Of a stretch of DNA of 64,000 nucleotides, positions 10,176-21,928 are shown in pieces (within the stretch, counting starts at the first letter, position 1; every line of letters begins with the position of its first letter). Under the pieces are notes generated by a model. That model ran no database searches. It had not been told where the DNA came from and saw only the letters and a program-made list of their open reading frames with translations. Position numbers and translations under genes: made by a program. The stretch lies in assembly GCF_000331515.1 (NCBI RefSeq), contig NZ_AMZO01000011.1:62001-126000 (forward strand), in the 5' to 3' direction. This DNA comes from Photobacterium marinum. Its GTDB lineage: Bacteria; Pseudomonadota; Gammaproteobacteria; Enterobacterales; Vibrionaceae.

Positions 10176-10197
10176 ATGGGGAGCCGAGGCTCCCCAT
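10176..10197 (-). promoter_or_regulatory. Intercistronic hairpin between infB and rbfA
   Basis: ATGGGGAGC and GCTCCCCAT form a very stable stem in the infB-rbfA spacer. The minus-strand flank is TCTTTC, not a real T-run. It could be a stabilising or processing hairpin, or a weak terminator. Confidence 0.5.
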
Positions 10198-10235
10198 AAG
10201 ATTAGTCGTTATAAAACAGCTGATTACTCTGAGGA

Positions 10236-13010
10236 TTAGTCAAGAGTACGCTTAACTTCAACGATTTCGTAAACTTCGATCTGGTCACCAACGCGAACAT
10301 CATTATAGTTCTTAACGCCGATACCACATTCGTAGCCGTTCTTAACTTCCTGAACGTCATCTTTGAAGCGACGCAGAGACTCAAGCTCACCTTCGTAGAT
10401 AACAACGTTATCACGCAGAACGCGGATTGGGTTGTTACGCTTGATGGTACCTTCAGTAACCATACAACCGGCAATAGCACCAATCTTAGGTGACTTGAAG
10501 ACATCACGTACTTCAGCAAGACCCATGATTTCTTGCTTGAACTCAGGAGCAAGCATGCCGCCCATTGCCGCTTTCACTTCATCAATCAGCTGGTAGATGA
10601 TTGAGTAGTAACGCAGATCCAGGTTCTCGTTTTCAATTGTCTTACGTGCAGAAGCGTCAGCACGTACGTTGAAGCCAAGAATGATAGCGTTAGATGCTGC
10701 TGCAAGAACCGCATCAGTTTCAGTGATACCACCAACACCAGAACCAACGATGTTAACTTTAACTTCGTCAGTTGACAGCTTACGCAGTGAGTCAGCAATT
10801 GCTTCAACAGAACCCTGTACGTCAGCTTTCAGTACTACGTTCAATTCAGCAACTTCACCGGCAGTCATGTTGGAGAACATGTTCTCCAGTTTCGCTTTCT
10901 GCTGGCGAGCAAGTTTAATATCACGGAATTTACCCTGACGGTAAAGTGCAACTTCACGAGCCTTACGCTCATCTCGTACAACTGTTGCTTCATCACCAGA
11001 AGAAGGAACACCAGAAAGACCCAGGATCTCAACCGGAATTGACGGACCGGCACTTTCAATTTCCTGACCCAGTTCATCACGCATTGCACGAACACGACCG
11101 TGCTCCAGGCCACAAAGAACGATATCGCCTTTGTGCAGCGTACCTTCCTGAACCAGAACTGTTGCAACAGGACCACGACCTTTATCCAGGCGAGACTCTA
11201 CAACTACACCGCGAGCCATACCTTCAGAAACGGCTGTAAGTTCAAGTACTTCAGACTGAAGCAGGATAGCTTCAAGAAGACCGTCGATGTTTGTACCTTG
11301 CTTAGCAGAGATGTGAACGAACATGTTCTCACCGCCCCACTCTTCAGGAATAACATCGTACTGTGCCAGCTCGTTCTTCACGTTATCTGGGTTAGCGTCT
11401 TCTTTATCGATCTTGTTCACTGCAACGATCAGTGGAACACCTGCCGCTTTCGCGTGCTGGATAGCTTCCACAGTCTGTGGCATTACGCCATCATCCGCAG
11501 CAACAACAAGAACAACGATATCCGTAGCCTGAGCACCACGAGCACGCATTGCAGTAAATGCGGCGTGTCCCGGAGTATCCAGGAAGGTAATCATGCCATT
11601 GTCAGTCTGCACGTGGTACGCACCGATGTGCTGAGTAATACCGCCCGCTTCGCCTGAAGCCACGTGTGCTTTACGGATGTAGTCAAGTGTCGAAGTCTTA
11701 CCGTGGTCAACGTGACCCATGATGGTAACAACAGGAGCACGAGGAACAGCAACAAGGTTTTCATCACGGTCAGAAAGTACAGCTTCTTCCAGCTCGTTTT
11801 CTTTACGCAGAATTACTTTGTGGCCCATTTCTTCTGCAACAAGCTGTGCAGTTTCCTGGTCGATTACCTGGTTAATGGTCGCCATTGCGCCCATCTTCAT
11901 CATCACTTTGATAACTTCAGCAGATTTAACTGACATCTTGTTAGCAAGCTCAGATACAACGATAGTTTCGCCGATTACAACATCTTGCTTAGCAACTGTT
12001 GCCGTCTTGTCAAAGCCGTGCTGCATTGAAGTCGGCTTGTGCATACGCTGCTTGCCGCGACCACGCTGGTTGCGACCACCGCGACCTGCATTACGGTCAT
12101 CTGACTTAGCGCCAGCTTTCTTCTTCTTACGACGGTGACCGCCTTCTTCTTTACGATCCTGTTCGTCTTCAGCTGCGCGAGCGTAGCTAGACGTTGTAGT
12201 ATGGTAGTCTGCTTTTTCCATATTACTCGTATTCTGATCAGCCTTTGACCAGTTCTTCTGATTCATTTCTGCCATTTTGCGTGCCTCTTCTAGCTGGCGC
12301 TGACTTTCTTCTTCGGCTTTACGCTTGGCTTCCTCTTCCCGGCGACGTTGTAGTGCCTCAGCTTCTTCTTTAGCCTGTTTATCAGCGGCGGCTCGCTTAG
12401 CCTCTTCAGCTAAACGTTTTTCCTCGGCTTCACGATTCTGCTTATCCTCAGCATCACGTTCGACCTTATGTTCTGCATCACGCTTAGCCTGTTCTTCAGC
12501 TAAACACTTCTCTTCAGCGGCACGTTTGGCTGCTTCTTCAGCCTCACGCTTCGCCTTCTCTTCCGCTTCACGCTTAGCAGCTTCTTCAGCTGCACGTTTA
12601 GCGGCTTCTTCAGCTTCACGCTTGGCGGCTTCTTCTGCTTCACGCTTGGCAGCTTCTTCTGCCTGGCGCTTCGCTTCTTCAGCTGCGCGCTGCTCTTCTT
12701 CAAGAGCAGAACGTTTTACGTAGGTGCGCTTCTTGCGCACCTCGACCTGAACACTTTTACTCTTGCCACCTGCACCTGCAACACTCAGTGTGCTGCGAGT
12801 TTTACGTTGAAGAGTAAGGCGTGTCGGAGCCCCGCCGGCGCTTTCGCCACCATGTTCTTTCTTCAGGTGAGCTAACAGCGTCTGTTTTTCCTGTTGACTT
12901 ACGCTATCTCCAGCATTCTTGCTGATACCAGCATCGGCAAACTGTGTAAGCAGACGATCAATCGGCGTACCGATTTCCTCAGCTAATGCTTTAACTGTAA
13001 CCTCTGACAT
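10236..13010 (-). CDS. infB: Translation initiation factor IF-2
   Basis: 924 residues. IF-2 is the GTPase that brings fMet-tRNA to the 30S subunit and promotes 50S joining. The N-terminus has the IF2N domain ([21 protein letters not shown]), followed by a long charged coiled-coil (about 95-250) of repeated KREAEEAA and KRAAEEAA units, a basic Gly/Arg-rich linker, and the G domain with GHVDHGKTS (about 432), DTPGHAAF and NKID. The C-terminal IF2 domains follow. It is slightly longer than the E. coli protein because of the repeat tract. It is co-transcribed with nusA, 29 bases upstream. Internal starts producing shorter isoforms, as in E. coli, are possible but were not resolved. Confidence 0.97.
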   Translation of the reverse strand: MSEVTVKALAEEIGTPIDRLLTQFADAGISKNAGDSVSQQEKQTLLAHLKKEHGGESAGGAPTRLTLQRKTRSTLSVAGAGGKSKSVQVEVRKKRTYVKRSALEEEQRAAEEAKRQAEEAAKREAEEAAKREAEEAAKRAAEEAAKREAEEKAKREAEEAAKRAAEEKCLAEEQAKRDAEHKVERDAEDKQNREAEEKRLAEEAKRAAADKQAKEEAEALQRRREEEAKRKAEEESQRQLEEARKMAEMNQKNWSKADQNTSNMEKADYHTTTSSYARAAEDEQDRKEEGGHRRKKKKAGAKSDDRNAGRGGRNQRGRGKQRMHKPTSMQHGFDKTATVAKQDVVIGETIVVSELANKMSVKSAEVIKVMMKMGAMATINQVIDQETAQLVAEEMGHKVILRKENELEEAVLSDRDENLVAVPRAPVVTIMGHVDHGKTSTLDYIRKAHVASGEAGGITQHIGAYHVQTDNGMITFLDTPGHAAFTAMRARGAQATDIVVLVVAADDGVMPQTVEAIQHAKAAGVPLIVAVNKIDKEDANPDNVKNELAQYDVIPEEWGGENMFVHISAKQGTNIDGLLEAILLQSEVLELTAVSEGMARGVVVESRLDKGRGPVATVLVQEGTLHKGDIVLCGLEHGRVRAMRDELGQEIESAGPSIPVEILGLSGVPSSGDEATVVRDERKAREVALYRQGKFRDIKLARQQKAKLENMFSNMTAGEVAELNVVLKADVQGSVEAIADSLRKLSTDEVKVNIVGSGVGGITETDAVLAAASNAIILGFNVRADASARKTIENENLDLRYYSIIYQLIDEVKAAMGGMLAPEFKQEIMGLAEVRDVFKSPKIGAIAGCMVTEGTIKRNNPIRVLRDNVVIYEGELESLRRFKDDVQEVKNGYECGIGVKNYNDVRVGDQIEVYEIVEVKRTLD
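12480..12720 (-). repeat. In-frame repeat tract inside infB
   Basis: Successive imperfect 24- to 30-base units encode [A]KR(E/A)AEEAA. They form the long alpha-helical coiled linker of IF-2. Such tracts vary in copy number between strains by slippage. Confidence 0.7.
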
Positions 13011-13039
13011 GCTGCTCCTCCCTTGCTTGACATTTGTGA

Positions 13040-14527
13040 TTACGCTTCGTCACCGAACCAGCAGATATTACGCGCGGCCATAATTAGCTCACCCGCTTTT
13101 GCTTCGTCCATGCCTTCGATGTCGATTAGGTCGTCAGTAGCCTGATCAGCCAAATCTTCAAGCGTACTTACACCTTTTGCCGCAAGTTTGAACGCCATTT
13201 CGCGTTCCAGGCCTTCAAGGCCTAATAGATCTTCAGCTGGCTCTGCACCATCTAAAGATTCTTCCTGGGCAAGAGCAAGCGTTGTTAGCGCTTCCTTAGC
13301 ACGGTTACGTAGTTCGTCTACAGTCTCTTCGTTAAGACCTTCAACGTCCATAAGCTCGTTCACTGGAACATAAGCGATTTCTTCTAGTGTCGTGAAACCT
13401 TCTTCAACCAATACAGTTGCGAAGTCTTCATCGATATCCAGGTGCTTAGTAAACGCTTCGATTGACTCTTGCGCTTCTTCCTGGTGTTTCTTCTGCAGAT
13501 CTTCAACCGTCATTACGTTCAGTTCCCAGCCAGTTAGCTGAGAAGCCAGACGTACGTTCTGACCGCTGCGACCAATTGCCTGAGCAAGGTTATCCTTCTC
13601 AACGGCAATATCCATTGTGTGATTGTCTTCATCAACGATGATAGAGCTAACTTCAGCCGGAGCCATTGCGTTAATAACGAACTGAGCTGGGTTTTCATCC
13701 CACAGTACGATATCGATACGCTCACCGCCAAGCTCGCCAGAAACAGCCTGTACACGCGCACCGCGCATACCAACACACGCACCAACAGGGTCGATACGCT
13801 TGTCGTTAGTCTTAACAGCAATCTTCGCACGAGAACCTGGATCACGAGCCGCGCCCATCAGTTCAATCATTTCTTCGCCAATTTCCGGTACTTCGATACG
13901 GAACAGCTCAGATAGCATTTCCGGCTTAGAGCGAGTCATAAACAACTGGAAGCCACGTGCTTCTGGACGAACTGAGTACAGCAGACCGCGAACACGGTCA
14001 CCCGGGCGGAAGTTTTCACGAGGTAGCTGGTCATCACGCTGGATAACAGCTTCCGCGTTATTGCCAAGGTCAATGATAACAGCATCACGGTTAACTTTTT
14101 TAACAACACCGGTAATTAGTTCACCTTCGTTGTCAATAAATTGTTCCACGATCTGTGCACGCTCAGCTTCACGTACTTTCTGTACGATTACCTGCTTAGC
14201 AGTTTGAGTCGTGATACGGTCAAACGTTACTGATTCGATTTCTTCTTCAACGAAGTCATCCAGCTTGATGCTTTCATCATCGTACTGAGCTGCTTCTAGA
14301 GTGATTTCCAACGTAGGCTGAGTCACTTCTTCTACAGCTTTCCAGCGACGGAATGTATCAAAATGACCAGTCTTACGGTCGATTGCTACACGTACGTCGA
14401 TTTCTGCTTCGTACTTTTTCTTTGTCGCTGTTGCCAGTGCGATCTCAAGTGCTTCGAAGATACGCTCACGAGGAACAGCTTTTTCATTGGATACCGCTTC
14501 AACGACAGCCAAGATTTCTTTGTTCAT
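13040..14527 (-). CDS. nusA: Transcription elongation/termination factor NusA
   Basis: 495 residues, the usual length. NusA binds RNA polymerase and modulates pausing, termination and antitermination. The N-terminal RNAP-binding domain ([21 protein letters not shown]) is followed by an S1 domain, KH domains ([27 protein letters not shown] and [18 protein letters not shown]) and two C-terminal acidic repeats ([15 protein letters not shown] and [15 protein letters not shown]). It lies between rimP and infB. Confidence 0.97.
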   Translation of the reverse strand: MNKEILAVVEAVSNEKAVPRERIFEALEIALATATKKKYEAEIDVRVAIDRKTGHFDTFRRWKAVEEVTQPTLEITLEAAQYDDESIKLDDFVEEEIESVTFDRITTQTAKQVIVQKVREAERAQIVEQFIDNEGELITGVVKKVNRDAVIIDLGNNAEAVIQRDDQLPRENFRPGDRVRGLLYSVRPEARGFQLFMTRSKPEMLSELFRIEVPEIGEEMIELMGAARDPGSRAKIAVKTNDKRIDPVGACVGMRGARVQAVSGELGGERIDIVLWDENPAQFVINAMAPAEVSSIIVDEDNHTMDIAVEKDNLAQAIGRSGQNVRLASQLTGWELNVMTVEDLQKKHQEEAQESIEAFTKHLDIDEDFATVLVEEGFTTLEEIAYVPVNELMDVEGLNEETVDELRNRAKEALTTLALAQEESLDGAEPAEDLLGLEGLEREMAFKLAAKGVSTLEDLADQATDDLIDIEGMDEAKAGELIMAARNICWFGDEA

Positions 14528-14549
14528 TTCTAATGCCCCAACTTAGCGG

Positions 14550-15005
14550 TTAGAATTTTGGAACCAGGTTGGCCTTGGAAATATTGCTTAGTGCAAATGT
14601 TTCTTCATTGCCATCAACTTTCAGAGTGACTAGCTCACCGTCAACGGCAACGATGTCACCTTTCCACTTACGACGATTATCCATCGCCATTTTCAATACC
14701 AGGCTGACCTCGTGGCCAATAAATTGCTGATAATGTTCTGCTTTAAATAGTGGCCTTTCAAGACCAGGGGATGACACCTCCAGGTTGTAAGCCACTGTAA
14801 TCGGATCTTCTACATCCATTACCGCACTAACCTGGCGGCTAACATCGGCACAATCATCAACAGTAATGCCATTTTCATGATCAATGAAAATACGCAATGT
14901 TGAGTGTTCACCTGCACGGATAAATTCCAAACCGACTAGTTCATAGCCCAAAGCCGTTACCGGTGCTTCAAGCAGTTCGGTTAATTGCATCTCTAAAGCT
15001 GTCAA
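14550..15005 (-). CDS. rimP: Ribosome maturation factor RimP
   Basis: 151 residues. RimP assists 30S maturation. The start chosen is the TTG at 15005 with AGGGGG upstream, giving [20 protein letters not shown], which aligns with E. coli RimP (150 residues). A longer in-frame start would add an unrelated stretch encoded by the attenuator hairpin. The conserved [20 protein letters not shown] and [15 protein letters not shown] are present. It is the first protein gene after the tRNAs. Confidence 0.93.
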   Translation of the reverse strand: MTALEMQLTELLEAPVTALGYELVGLEFIRAGEHSTLRIFIDHENGITVDDCADVSRQVSAVMDVEDPITVAYNLEVSSPGLERPLFKAEHYQQFIGHEVSLVLKMAMDNRRKWKGDIVAVDGELVTLKVDGNEETFALSNISKANLVPKF

Positions 15006-15022
15006 AACAACCCCCTGGAAAC

Positions 15023-15046
15023 AAAAAAAGGGCACTAAAGCCCAGT
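15023..15046 (-). terminator. Attenuator-like hairpin just upstream of rimP
   Basis: On the minus strand GGGC-TTTAGT-GCCC is followed by seven Ts ending 17 bases before the rimP start. The stem is only 4 bp, so termination would be partial. It lies in tandem with the terminator at 15077-15103. Confidence 0.5.
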
Positions 15047-15076
15047 AAATACCTGAATGGTCATTTTTCAGATAAT

Positions 15077-15103
15077 AAAAAACCCCGAATTACGGGGTTT
15101 TTT
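15077..15103. terminator. Terminator between tRNA-fMet and rimP
   Basis: AAAAAACCCCG-AATTA-CGGGGTTTTTT is a strong, symmetric intrinsic terminator. It would end tRNA transcription before the nusA operon unless read through. Confidence 0.85.
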
Positions 15104-15186
15104 ATTACTGGACCCTGATTATCACAGCTATTAGCTATGATAGAAAAAACGCACTTCACTAATAGGATAGCCGTTTTTTCAAAACT

Positions 15187-15263
<77 letters not shown>

Positions 15264-15321
15264 TCCGTAATCTGGCGATGATTATATCGTCCAGTTGTTA
15301 CTCTTTCAAGTAACTGAATAA

Positions 15322-15406
15322 TGGTGCCGAGAAGGGGACTTGAACCCCTACACCTTGCGGCACTAGCACCTCATGCTAGCGTGTCTACCAATTTCACCAT
15401 CTCGGC
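15322..15406 (-). tRNA. tRNA-Leu (GAG)
   Basis: 85 nt with encoded CCA and a long variable arm. It begins GCCGAGA, with anticodon stem CTAGC, loop ATGAGGT and stem GCTAG, giving anticodon GAG. It corresponds to leuU, between secG and metY. Confidence 0.94.
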
Positions 15407-15418
15407 TAAATTCTTTTA

Positions 15419-15751
15419 TTACTGAGGAATGTCACTGTTTGCAGGAACACTCTCAGCTTCTTCAACAACTTTTTCTACTGCAGGGGCTGTCAGGTCTTCC
15501 CAGCCGCTGGTCTCTTCACCATGCTTAGCAGAAAGGTTACCAAGAATCAGACTGATAACGAAGAAAACAGTTGCAAAGATTGCAGTCATTCGGGTCAGAA
15601 AGTTTCCAGAGCCGCTTGCGCCGAACAGAGTTCCTGATGCGCCAGCCCCAAATGAAGCTCCCATATCTGCGCCTTTACCTTGTTGAACCAAAACTAGGCC
15701 AATTACACCAAGCGCAGCCAACAGATAAATCACAAGTAGAATTTCGTACAT
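15419..15751 (-). CDS. secG: Preprotein translocase subunit SecG
   Basis: 110 residues. SecG is the small membrane subunit of SecYEG. It has two transmembrane helices (about 3-23 and 52-72) with the conserved LVLVQQGKGADMGASFG between them. The start is the ATG at 15751 (MYEILLVIYLL), preceded by GGTGG; an in-frame ATG nine bases earlier is less likely. The tRNA genes follow directly, as in E. coli. Confidence 0.95.
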   Translation of the reverse strand: MYEILLVIYLLAALGVIGLVLVQQGKGADMGASFGAGASGTLFGASGSGNFLTRMTAIFATVFFVISLILGNLSAKHGEETSGWEDLTAPAVEKVVEEAESVPANSDIPQ

Positions 15752-15953
15752 AGTTTCCACCTATGGTTAAATTGTTGTGCCGGCTTTGCTTAAGCAGTGC
15801 CAGCGCACTCCCTAATTCCAGGAGCGAGAGAATACTAGCGAAACCCTCACTCTGTGACAAGTAAAATCTGACAAAAAGACTATTGCCATGAATCACTTGA
15901 CCAAGTTTTAAGCAAAACCCGACACATAAATCACTATTTCCTATAAAAGGAGA

Positions 15954-17291
15954 TTAGCAGTTTTCTTTAACGGCCTTAGCAATCGAAAGCGCAGATTCTT
16001 TAACTAAATCAGCATCTTTACCTTCAACCATGACACGAATCAAAGGCTCTGTGCCAGACTTGCGAAGCAGCACGCGACCGCTATCTCCAAGTTTAGCTTC
16101 AACCTCTGCCTGTGCTGCCAGAACCGCCTCAGATTCAAGTGGGTTAGCATCACCGGAGAAGCGAACATTTTCCAGAACCTGAGGATACATAGTCATACCA
16201 TCAGTCAGCTCTTTCAGTGTCATCTTGCTGCCAACAATTGATGCCATCACTTGCAGGCCAGCAACAATACCGTCACCTGTCGTTACTTTATCAAGCAGGA
16301 TCACGTGGCCTGAGTTTTCAGCACCAATCAGCCAGTTGTGTTTCACCAGCTCTTCCATCACGTAGCGGTCACCCACTTTGGCACGAACAAATGGAATACC
16401 CAGGTTCTTCAAGGCAACTTCCATGCCCAGGTTAGTCATCAGAGTACCAACCACACCGCCTTTCAGCTCGCCACGACGTAGAGCATCACGGGCAATGATG
16501 TAAGCAATCTGGTCACCATCAACCTTATTACCTTCTTCATCAACCATGATCACACGGTCGCCGTCACCATCAAGGGCAATACCAAAGTCTGCTTTCTCTT
16601 CCAGCACTTTAGCCTGAAGCGCAGCAACGTCAGTCGCACCGACTTTATCATTGATGTTAGTACCGTTCGGCTCACAACCAAGAGTGATCACTTCAGCACC
16701 CAGCTCTTTAAAAACATTCGGTGCAATGTGATAAGTCGCGCCGTGAGCACAGTCCACAACAATCTTGTAATCGGCAAGGCTAAGCTCTGTCGGGAAAGTA
16801 CCTTTACAGAATTCGATGTAACGACCGGCCGCATCACTGATGCGGTACGCCTTACCCAACATGGCGGACTCAACACAGGTCAGTGGTTTTTCCAGCTCAG
16901 CTTCAATGGCCAACTCGACTTCATCAGGTAATTTAGTCCCCTCTGACGAGAAGAACTTGATGCCGTTATCGTAGTAAGGGTTATGAGAAGCCGAAATAAC
17001 AATACCGGCTTCGGCGCGGAATGTACGAGTTAAATAAGCGACTGCCGGAGTCGGCATCGGACCAGTAAATGCCGCTTGCAGACCAGCTGCAGCCAGGCCA
17101 GCTTCCAGTGCTGATTCCAGCATATAACCTGAAATACGGGTATCTTTACCGATGATCACTTTTCTTGTGCCCTGCTTGGAAAGAACACGGCCGGCAGCCC
17201 AACCCAGTTTCAATACAAACTCAGGGGTAATTGGCCCTTCACCGACTAAACCACGTACACCATCCGTACCAAAGAACTTACGTTCTGCCAT
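15954..17291 (-). CDS. glmM: Phosphoglucosamine mutase
   Basis: 445 residues. GlmM converts glucosamine-6-P to glucosamine-1-P for UDP-GlcNAc, hence peptidoglycan and LPS. The active serine loop [15 protein letters not shown] (Ser about 102), the metal loop DGDGDR and the C-terminal [15 protein letters not shown] phosphate-binding loop are all present. It follows folP by nine bases, as in the ftsH-folP-glmM cluster. Confidence 0.97.
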   Translation of the reverse strand: MAERKFFGTDGVRGLVGEGPITPEFVLKLGWAAGRVLSKQGTRKVIIGKDTRISGYMLESALEAGLAAAGLQAAFTGPMPTPAVAYLTRTFRAEAGIVISASHNPYYDNGIKFFSSEGTKLPDEVELAIEAELEKPLTCVESAMLGKAYRISDAAGRYIEFCKGTFPTELSLADYKIVVDCAHGATYHIAPNVFKELGAEVITLGCEPNGTNINDKVGATDVAALQAKVLEEKADFGIALDGDGDRVIMVDEEGNKVDGDQIAYIIARDALRRGELKGGVVGTLMTNLGMEVALKNLGIPFVRAKVGDRYVMEELVKHNWLIGAENSGHVILLDKVTTGDGIVAGLQVMASIVGSKMTLKELTDGMTMYPQVLENVRFSGDANPLESEAVLAAQAEVEAKLGDSGRVLLRKSGTEPLIRVMVEGKDADLVKESALSIAKAVKENC

Positions 17292-17300
17292 TATCAGCTC

Positions 17301-18146
17301 CTAGCTATTTATCTTATTTTCCTGCTCTAAAGTCATACGACACACTTTTAATACATCAACGGTTTCCTGTGCATCGTGGACCCGAATGATCTGGGCACCT
17401 TTCATGGCTGCAATCGTCGCGCAAGCCAAGCTACCAGCCAGACATTCAGCAGGCTTTTTATCTAATAATTTAAAAATCATTGATTTACGCGACATACCGA
17501 CCAGCAGCGGTAAACCAAACTGATGAAATCTGTCTAACTGCGCAAGCAGCTGGTAATTATGCTCCAGCGTTTTGCCAAAGCCAAATCCGGGATCCAACAA
17601 CAGCTGTTCACGACGTATTCCCGCCGCCTCACAAACAGCCACTCGTTCAGCAAGAAAATCACTAACATCAGTAATTAAATCGTTATATTCCGGCTGCGTT
17701 TGCATTGTACGCGGTTGTCCCTGCATATGCATTAAGCAAACAGGTACATTTGCATCTGCCGCCGCAGCAAGTGCTCCCGGCTCCAACAAAGCCCGCACAT
17801 CATTGATCAAATCAGCACCGGCGTTAACCGCTTCAGTCATTACTTTGGCTTTACTTGTATCGACAGATATCCAGCAATCAAAACGGCTGCGAATAGCTTC
17901 GATAACCGGCACCACTCGTGCCAGCTCATCATCAAGCACAACATCCGCCGCTCCGGGACGAGTCGACTCTCCGCCAATATCAATAATACTGGTTCCGGCA
18001 GCCAGCATTTCCTCGATATGGTACAACGCCTTGTCCAGCTGGTTGAATCTACCGCCATCTGAAAATGAGTCTGGCGTAACATTTAAAATTCCCATGGTAT
18101 GGGCATAAGACAGATCCAGCGTCTTATCTTTACTTGTCAGGATCAT
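17301..18146 (-). CDS. folP: Dihydropteroate synthase
   Basis: 281 residues. FolP condenses p-aminobenzoate with hydroxymethyl-dihydropterin pyrophosphate and is the sulfonamide target. The start is the ATG at 18146 with AGGGAG upstream. MGILNVTPDSFSDGG, DIGGESTRPGA and LLDPGFGFGKT are the family motifs. An intrinsic terminator separates it from ftsH upstream. Confidence 0.96.
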   Translation of the reverse strand: MILTSKDKTLDLSYAHTMGILNVTPDSFSDGGRFNQLDKALYHIEEMLAAGTSIIDIGGESTRPGAADVVLDDELARVVPVIEAIRSRFDCWISVDTSKAKVMTEAVNAGADLINDVRALLEPGALAAAADANVPVCLMHMQGQPRTMQTQPEYNDLITDVSDFLAERVAVCEAAGIRREQLLLDPGFGFGKTLEHNYQLLAQLDRFHQFGLPLLVGMSRKSMIFKLLDKKPAECLAGSLACATIAAMKGAQIIRVHDAQETVDVLKVCRMTLEQENKINS

Positions 18147-18224
18147 CAAGTTCTCCCTAACAGACAGTTGCCGCAATGTCGTGCCAAAGCAAACTGCCTC
18201 TAATCACACAGAGGTGAAACAAAA

Positions 18225-18252
18225 AAAACCCCGAGACAACTCGGGGTTTTAG
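18225..18252 (-). terminator. ftsH terminator
   Basis: AAAACCCCGAG-ACAA-CTCGGGGTTTT has a T8 run on the minus strand, just past the ftsH stop. Confidence 0.88.
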
Positions 18253-18267
18253 TATTTCACTCACAAA

Positions 18268-20241
18268 TTATACTTGTGGTTTGTTGTCTTCTTTGTTGTC
18301 GGCTTCAGGAGTATTGTCGACATTATCAGTTACTGAACTTTCGTCAGCAGCCTTGTCATCCTTTTCCTTTGTAGCCTCAGCTTCAGAAGCAACCAGCGTG
18401 TCATTCTCGTCAGTCCAGCCTTTCGGCGCACGAATTACCGACTTACGTTCCATCAGATCATCAATCTGAGACGCATCGATAGTTTCATACTTCATCAGTG
18501 CATCTTTCATTGCATGCATGATGTCCATGTTCTCGATAAGAATTTCACGAGCACGCTCGTAGTTACGGTCGATAATGGCACGAACTTCCATATCAATCGC
18601 ACGCGCAGTGTCATCAGACATATGCTTGGTCTGAGTAACTGAACGACCCAAGAACACTTCGCCTTCTTCTTCAGCGTACAAAAGCGGACCTAGTTTGTCG
18701 GAAAAGCCCCACTGCGTCACCATTTTACGAGCAATGTCTGTTGCACGCTCAATGTCATTAGACGCACCGGTTGATACCTTCTCAACACCGTAAATCAACT
18801 CTTCAGCCAAACGACCACCATAAAGGCTTGAGATCATCGACTCAAGGTATTCGCGAGAGTGGCTTACACGATCCTGCTCAGGCAGGTACATAGTCACACC
18901 CAGCGCACGACCACGTGGAATGATCGATACCTTGTAAACAGGGTCATGATCCGGCACCAGACGACCAATGATTGCGTGACCTGCTTCATGGTAAGCAGTC
19001 GACTCTTTCTGATCGTCAGTCATCACCATGGACTTACGCTCAGCACCCATCATAATCTTGTCTTTCGCCAGCTCGAACTCAACCATAGATACCGTACGCT
19101 TGTTACCGCGTGCAGCAAACAGGGCCGCTTCGTTAACCAGGTTAGCCAGGTCAGCACCGGAGAAACCAGGTGTACCACGAGCAATCAGTGATGGTTTCAC
19201 ATCATTGTCCAGCGGCACTTTACGCATGTGAACTTTAAGGATCTGCTCACGACCGCGGACATCAGGCAGACCAACAACAACCTGACGGTCAAAACGACCA
19301 GGACGCAGCAAGGCAGGGTCCAGAACGTCAGGGCGGTTAGTTGCAGCGATAACAATGATACCTTCGTTACCTTCAAAACCGTCCATTTCAACCAGCATCT
19401 GGTTCAGTGTTTGCTCACGTTCATCGTGACCACCACCAACACCGGCACCACGCTGGCGACCTACCGCATCGATTTCATCGATGAAAATAATACAAGGCGC
19501 GGCTTTCTTCGCCTGTTCGAACATGTCACGGACACGGGAAGCACCCACACCAACGAACATTTCTACGAAGTCTGAACCAGAGATAGTGAAGAACGGTACC
19601 TTTGCTTCACCGGCAATCGCCTTAGCAAGCAAAGTTTTACCTGTACCCGGAGGACCAACCATCAGTACACCGGTCGGAATCTTACCGCCCAGCTTCTGGA
19701 AGCGGCTCGGATCACGCAGATAATCCACCAGCTCTTTAACGTCTTCTTTCGCTTCGTCACAACCGGCAACGTCTGCGAAAGTCGTCTTGATCTGGTCTTC
19801 GCTCATCATGCGAGCCTTAGACTTACCGAACGACATGGCACCTTTGCCACCACCGCCCTGCATCTGGCGCATAAAGAATATCCAGACACCGATAAGAAGC
19901 AGCATCGGGAACCAGGAAATGAAGATGGAAGCCAGCAAGCTAGGCTCTTCAGGCGGTGTACCCATCACCTTCACGTTCGCATTAATTAAGTCGTCCAACA
20001 GCTTCTGGTCGTTAACGACAGGCAGATAAGTCACGTATCGCGCGTTATCACGTTTATAAACGGTGATTTCACGATCATTGAATCGCACTTCCCTTATCTG
20101 ATCCTGACCGATTTCACGGACAAAGGTTGTATAGTCGACTTGACGGCCAGCACTGTCACCCGGTCCAAAACTCTGAAAAACAGACATAAGAACCACGGCG
20201 ATAACCAACCACAGAATCAAGTTTTTTGCCATGTCACTCAA
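18268..20241 (-). CDS. ftsH: ATP-dependent zinc metalloprotease FtsH
   Basis: 657 residues. FtsH is a membrane AAA protease that controls LpxC and sigma-32 and removes damaged membrane proteins. The N-terminal helix ([15 protein letters not shown]) and a second helix near 108-125 flank a periplasmic domain. Walker A GPPGTGKT is at about 196, Walker [12 protein letters not shown] follows, then the SRH region and the HEAGH zinc site near 418. The likely start is a TTG at 20241 with GAGG eight bases upstream; an ATG three codons later has a weaker site. The tail (after about 610) is Asp/Glu/Lys-rich. Confidence 0.96.
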   Translation of the reverse strand: MSDMAKNLILWLVIAVVLMSVFQSFGPGDSAGRQVDYTTFVREIGQDQIREVRFNDREITVYKRDNARYVTYLPVVNDQKLLDDLINANVKVMGTPPEEPSLLASIFISWFPMLLLIGVWIFFMRQMQGGGGKGAMSFGKSKARMMSEDQIKTTFADVAGCDEAKEDVKELVDYLRDPSRFQKLGGKIPTGVLMVGPPGTGKTLLAKAIAGEAKVPFFTISGSDFVEMFVGVGASRVRDMFEQAKKAAPCIIFIDEIDAVGRQRGAGVGGGHDEREQTLNQMLVEMDGFEGNEGIIVIAATNRPDVLDPALLRPGRFDRQVVVGLPDVRGREQILKVHMRKVPLDNDVKPSLIARGTPGFSGADLANLVNEAALFAARGNKRTVSMVEFELAKDKIMMGAERKSMVMTDDQKESTAYHEAGHAIIGRLVPDHDPVYKVSIIPRGRALGVTMYLPEQDRVSHSREYLESMISSLYGGRLAEELIYGVEKVSTGASNDIERATDIARKMVTQWGFSDKLGPLLYAEEEGEVFLGRSVTQTKHMSDDTARAIDMEVRAIIDRNYERAREILIENMDIMHAMKDALMKYETIDASQIDDLMERKSVIRAPKGWTDENDTLVASEAEATKEKDDKAADESSVTDNVDNTPEADNKEDNKPQV

Positions 20242-20281
20242 GGTGTTAACCTCGCGATAACTTAAAGATGAATTTAGGGTA

Positions 20282-20911
20282 CTACAGTTTGTAACCTGTA
20301 GCTACGATATATACCTCACGAGAGCGATCTCGCGACGAATCCGGTTTGCGAATTTTGACCACTTTAAACATGCTACGCACTTCAGCCAAATACTGGTCAA
20401 AGCCTTCTCCCTGGAACACTTTTACCGCAAAGCTGCCGTTTGGCGCAAGCACTTGCCTACACATATCTAATGCTAGTTCAACAAGATACATAGCTCTAGG
20501 CTGATCTGAAGCCAAATTTCCGCTCATGTTCGGAGCCATGTCTGAAAGTACTACATCAACCATATCCGGCTGAATACGTTCAAGCAATGCATCCAATACA
20601 GCTTCTTCACGGAAGTCGCCCTGTAGGAAGCTGACACCTGGCAGGGAATCCATTGGCAGAATATCACAGGCGATAACCTGACCTTCATCGCCGACAATTT
20701 CTGCTGCATACTGTGACCAACCACCTGGTGCAGCACCAAGGTCAACCACTGTCATGCCTGGTTTTAATAGCTTGTCTTTATTCTGAATTTCTTCAATTTT
20801 AAAAATCGCGCGGGAGCGATAGCCTTTTTTTTGAGCTTCCTGAACATACTTATCATCAAAGTGTTCTTTCAGCCAACGGCCTGAACTCGCCGAGTGCTTT
20901 TTTTTACTCAT
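20282..20911 (-). CDS. rlmE: 23S rRNA 2'-O-ribose U2552 methyltransferase RlmE
   Basis: 209 residues. RlmE (FtsJ/RrmJ) methylates U2552 of 23S rRNA late in 50S assembly, using SAM. The SAM loop [15 protein letters not shown] (about 55) and the catalytic K-D-K-E set (K in [12 protein letters not shown] in VLSDMAPN, K in [10 protein letters not shown]) are visible. It is upstream of ftsH on the same strand and divergent from yhbY, as in most gammaproteobacteria. Confidence 0.96.
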   Translation of the reverse strand: MSKKKHSASSGRWLKEHFDDKYVQEAQKKGYRSRAIFKIEEIQNKDKLLKPGMTVVDLGAAPGGWSQYAAEIVGDEGQVIACDILPMDSLPGVSFLQGDFREEAVLDALLERIQPDMVDVVLSDMAPNMSGNLASDQPRAMYLVELALDMCRQVLAPNGSFAVKVFQGEGFDQYLAEVRSMFKVVKIRKPDSSRDRSREVYIVATGYKL

Positions 20912-21051
20912 GATTTACCTAATGAGTTAGCGTACTTATAAAGTATACTTGACCAACATACCGTGGCGTATACTAAACAAATTAGTCTTCTAGACTAGAT
21001 GGCGTTAGAATACCCTGTTTTCAACCCTAGTAATAAAAAAATAGAGTCATC

Positions 21052-21348
21052 ATGAACCTGAGCACCAAACAGAAGCAATACCTAAAAGGCCTTGCTCACA
21101 ACCTGAAACCTGTTGTCCTTATGGGTGCAAACGGCCTGACTGAAGCAGTTCTGGCTGAGATTGAACTTGCTCTTGACCACCACGAGCTTATCAAGGTTAA
21201 GGTTGCAGCAGAAGAGCGTGAGACAAAGGTTTTGATCGTGGATGCTATTGTTCGCGAAACTAAAGCTGAAAAAGTACAGGTTATCGGTAAAACGCTGGTT
21301 CTTTATCGCCCAAGCGAAGAGCGCAAAATCGAGCTTCCTCGAAAATAA
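21052..21348 (+). CDS. yhbY: Ribosome assembly RNA-binding protein YhbY (CRM domain)
   Basis: 98 residues consisting of one CRM domain: LKGLAHNLKPVVLMGANGLTEAVLAEI and HELIKVKVAAEERETK. YhbY associates with pre-50S particles. It is divergent from rlmE, another 50S maturation factor. A strong terminator follows. Confidence 0.93.
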   Translation: MNLSTKQKQYLKGLAHNLKPVVLMGANGLTEAVLAEIELALDHHELIKVKVAAEERETKVLIVDAIVRETKAEKVQVIGKTLVLYRPSEERKIELPRK

Positions 21349-21376
21349 AAAAGGCCGCCGTTGCGGCCTTTTTTAC
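21346..21376. terminator. Bidirectional terminator between yhbY and greA
   Basis: AAAAAAGGCCGC-CGTT-GCGGCCTTTTTT lies between convergent genes and starts at the yhbY stop. Confidence 0.88.
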
Positions 21377-21454
21377 ATTTCGATCATGGCATGAAATGCC
21401 TGTCACTGCAGCTGACGGAAACATTCACTAACAATTCATGCCAACAACTACAAC

Positions 21455-21928
21455 TTAGATGTAAGCAACTTCGGCAATCTCAAATTCTTTCTGACCGCCA
21501 GGTGTAGTGATTGTCACCTCGTCATCTTGCATCTTACCAATCAGGCCACGAGCAATCGGAGAGTTAACAGAGATACGGCCGGCTTTAATATCTGCCTCAT
21601 CGTCACCCACGATTTGGTAAGTCACTTCTTCGTCAGTGTCGACATCGATCAAAGTTACAGTTACACCGAAGATAACCTTGCCGCTGTTTTCCATCTTAGT
21701 AACGTCAATAACCTGAGCGACAGACAGTTTGTATTCGATATCACGGATCTGAGCTTCACAGATACCCTGTTCTTCACGAGCAGCATGATATTCCGCATTC
21801 TCTTTCAAATCGCCCAGTTCACGCGCTTCACCGATCGCTTGAGAGATTAGTGGACGACGCTTAATCAGAGTTTCCAGTTCTTCACGCAGCTTTTTTTCGC
21901 CGCGGACAGTCATTGGAATCTTATCCAT
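21455..21928 (-). CDS. greA: Transcript cleavage factor GreA
   Basis: 157 residues. GreA enters the RNA polymerase secondary channel and stimulates cleavage of backtracked RNA. The N-terminal coiled-coil with the acidic tip ([16 protein letters not shown], Asp/Glu near 41-44) and the C-terminal FKBP-like domain ([16 protein letters not shown]) are complete. AGGTAAATATATTT precedes the ATG. Confidence 0.96.
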   Translation of the reverse strand: MDKIPMTVRGEKKLREELETLIKRRPLISQAIGEARELGDLKENAEYHAAREEQGICEAQIRDIEYKLSVAQVIDVTKMENSGKVIFGVTVTLIDVDTDEEVTYQIVGDDEADIKAGRISVNSPIARGLIGKMQDDEVTITTPGGQKEFEIAEVAYI

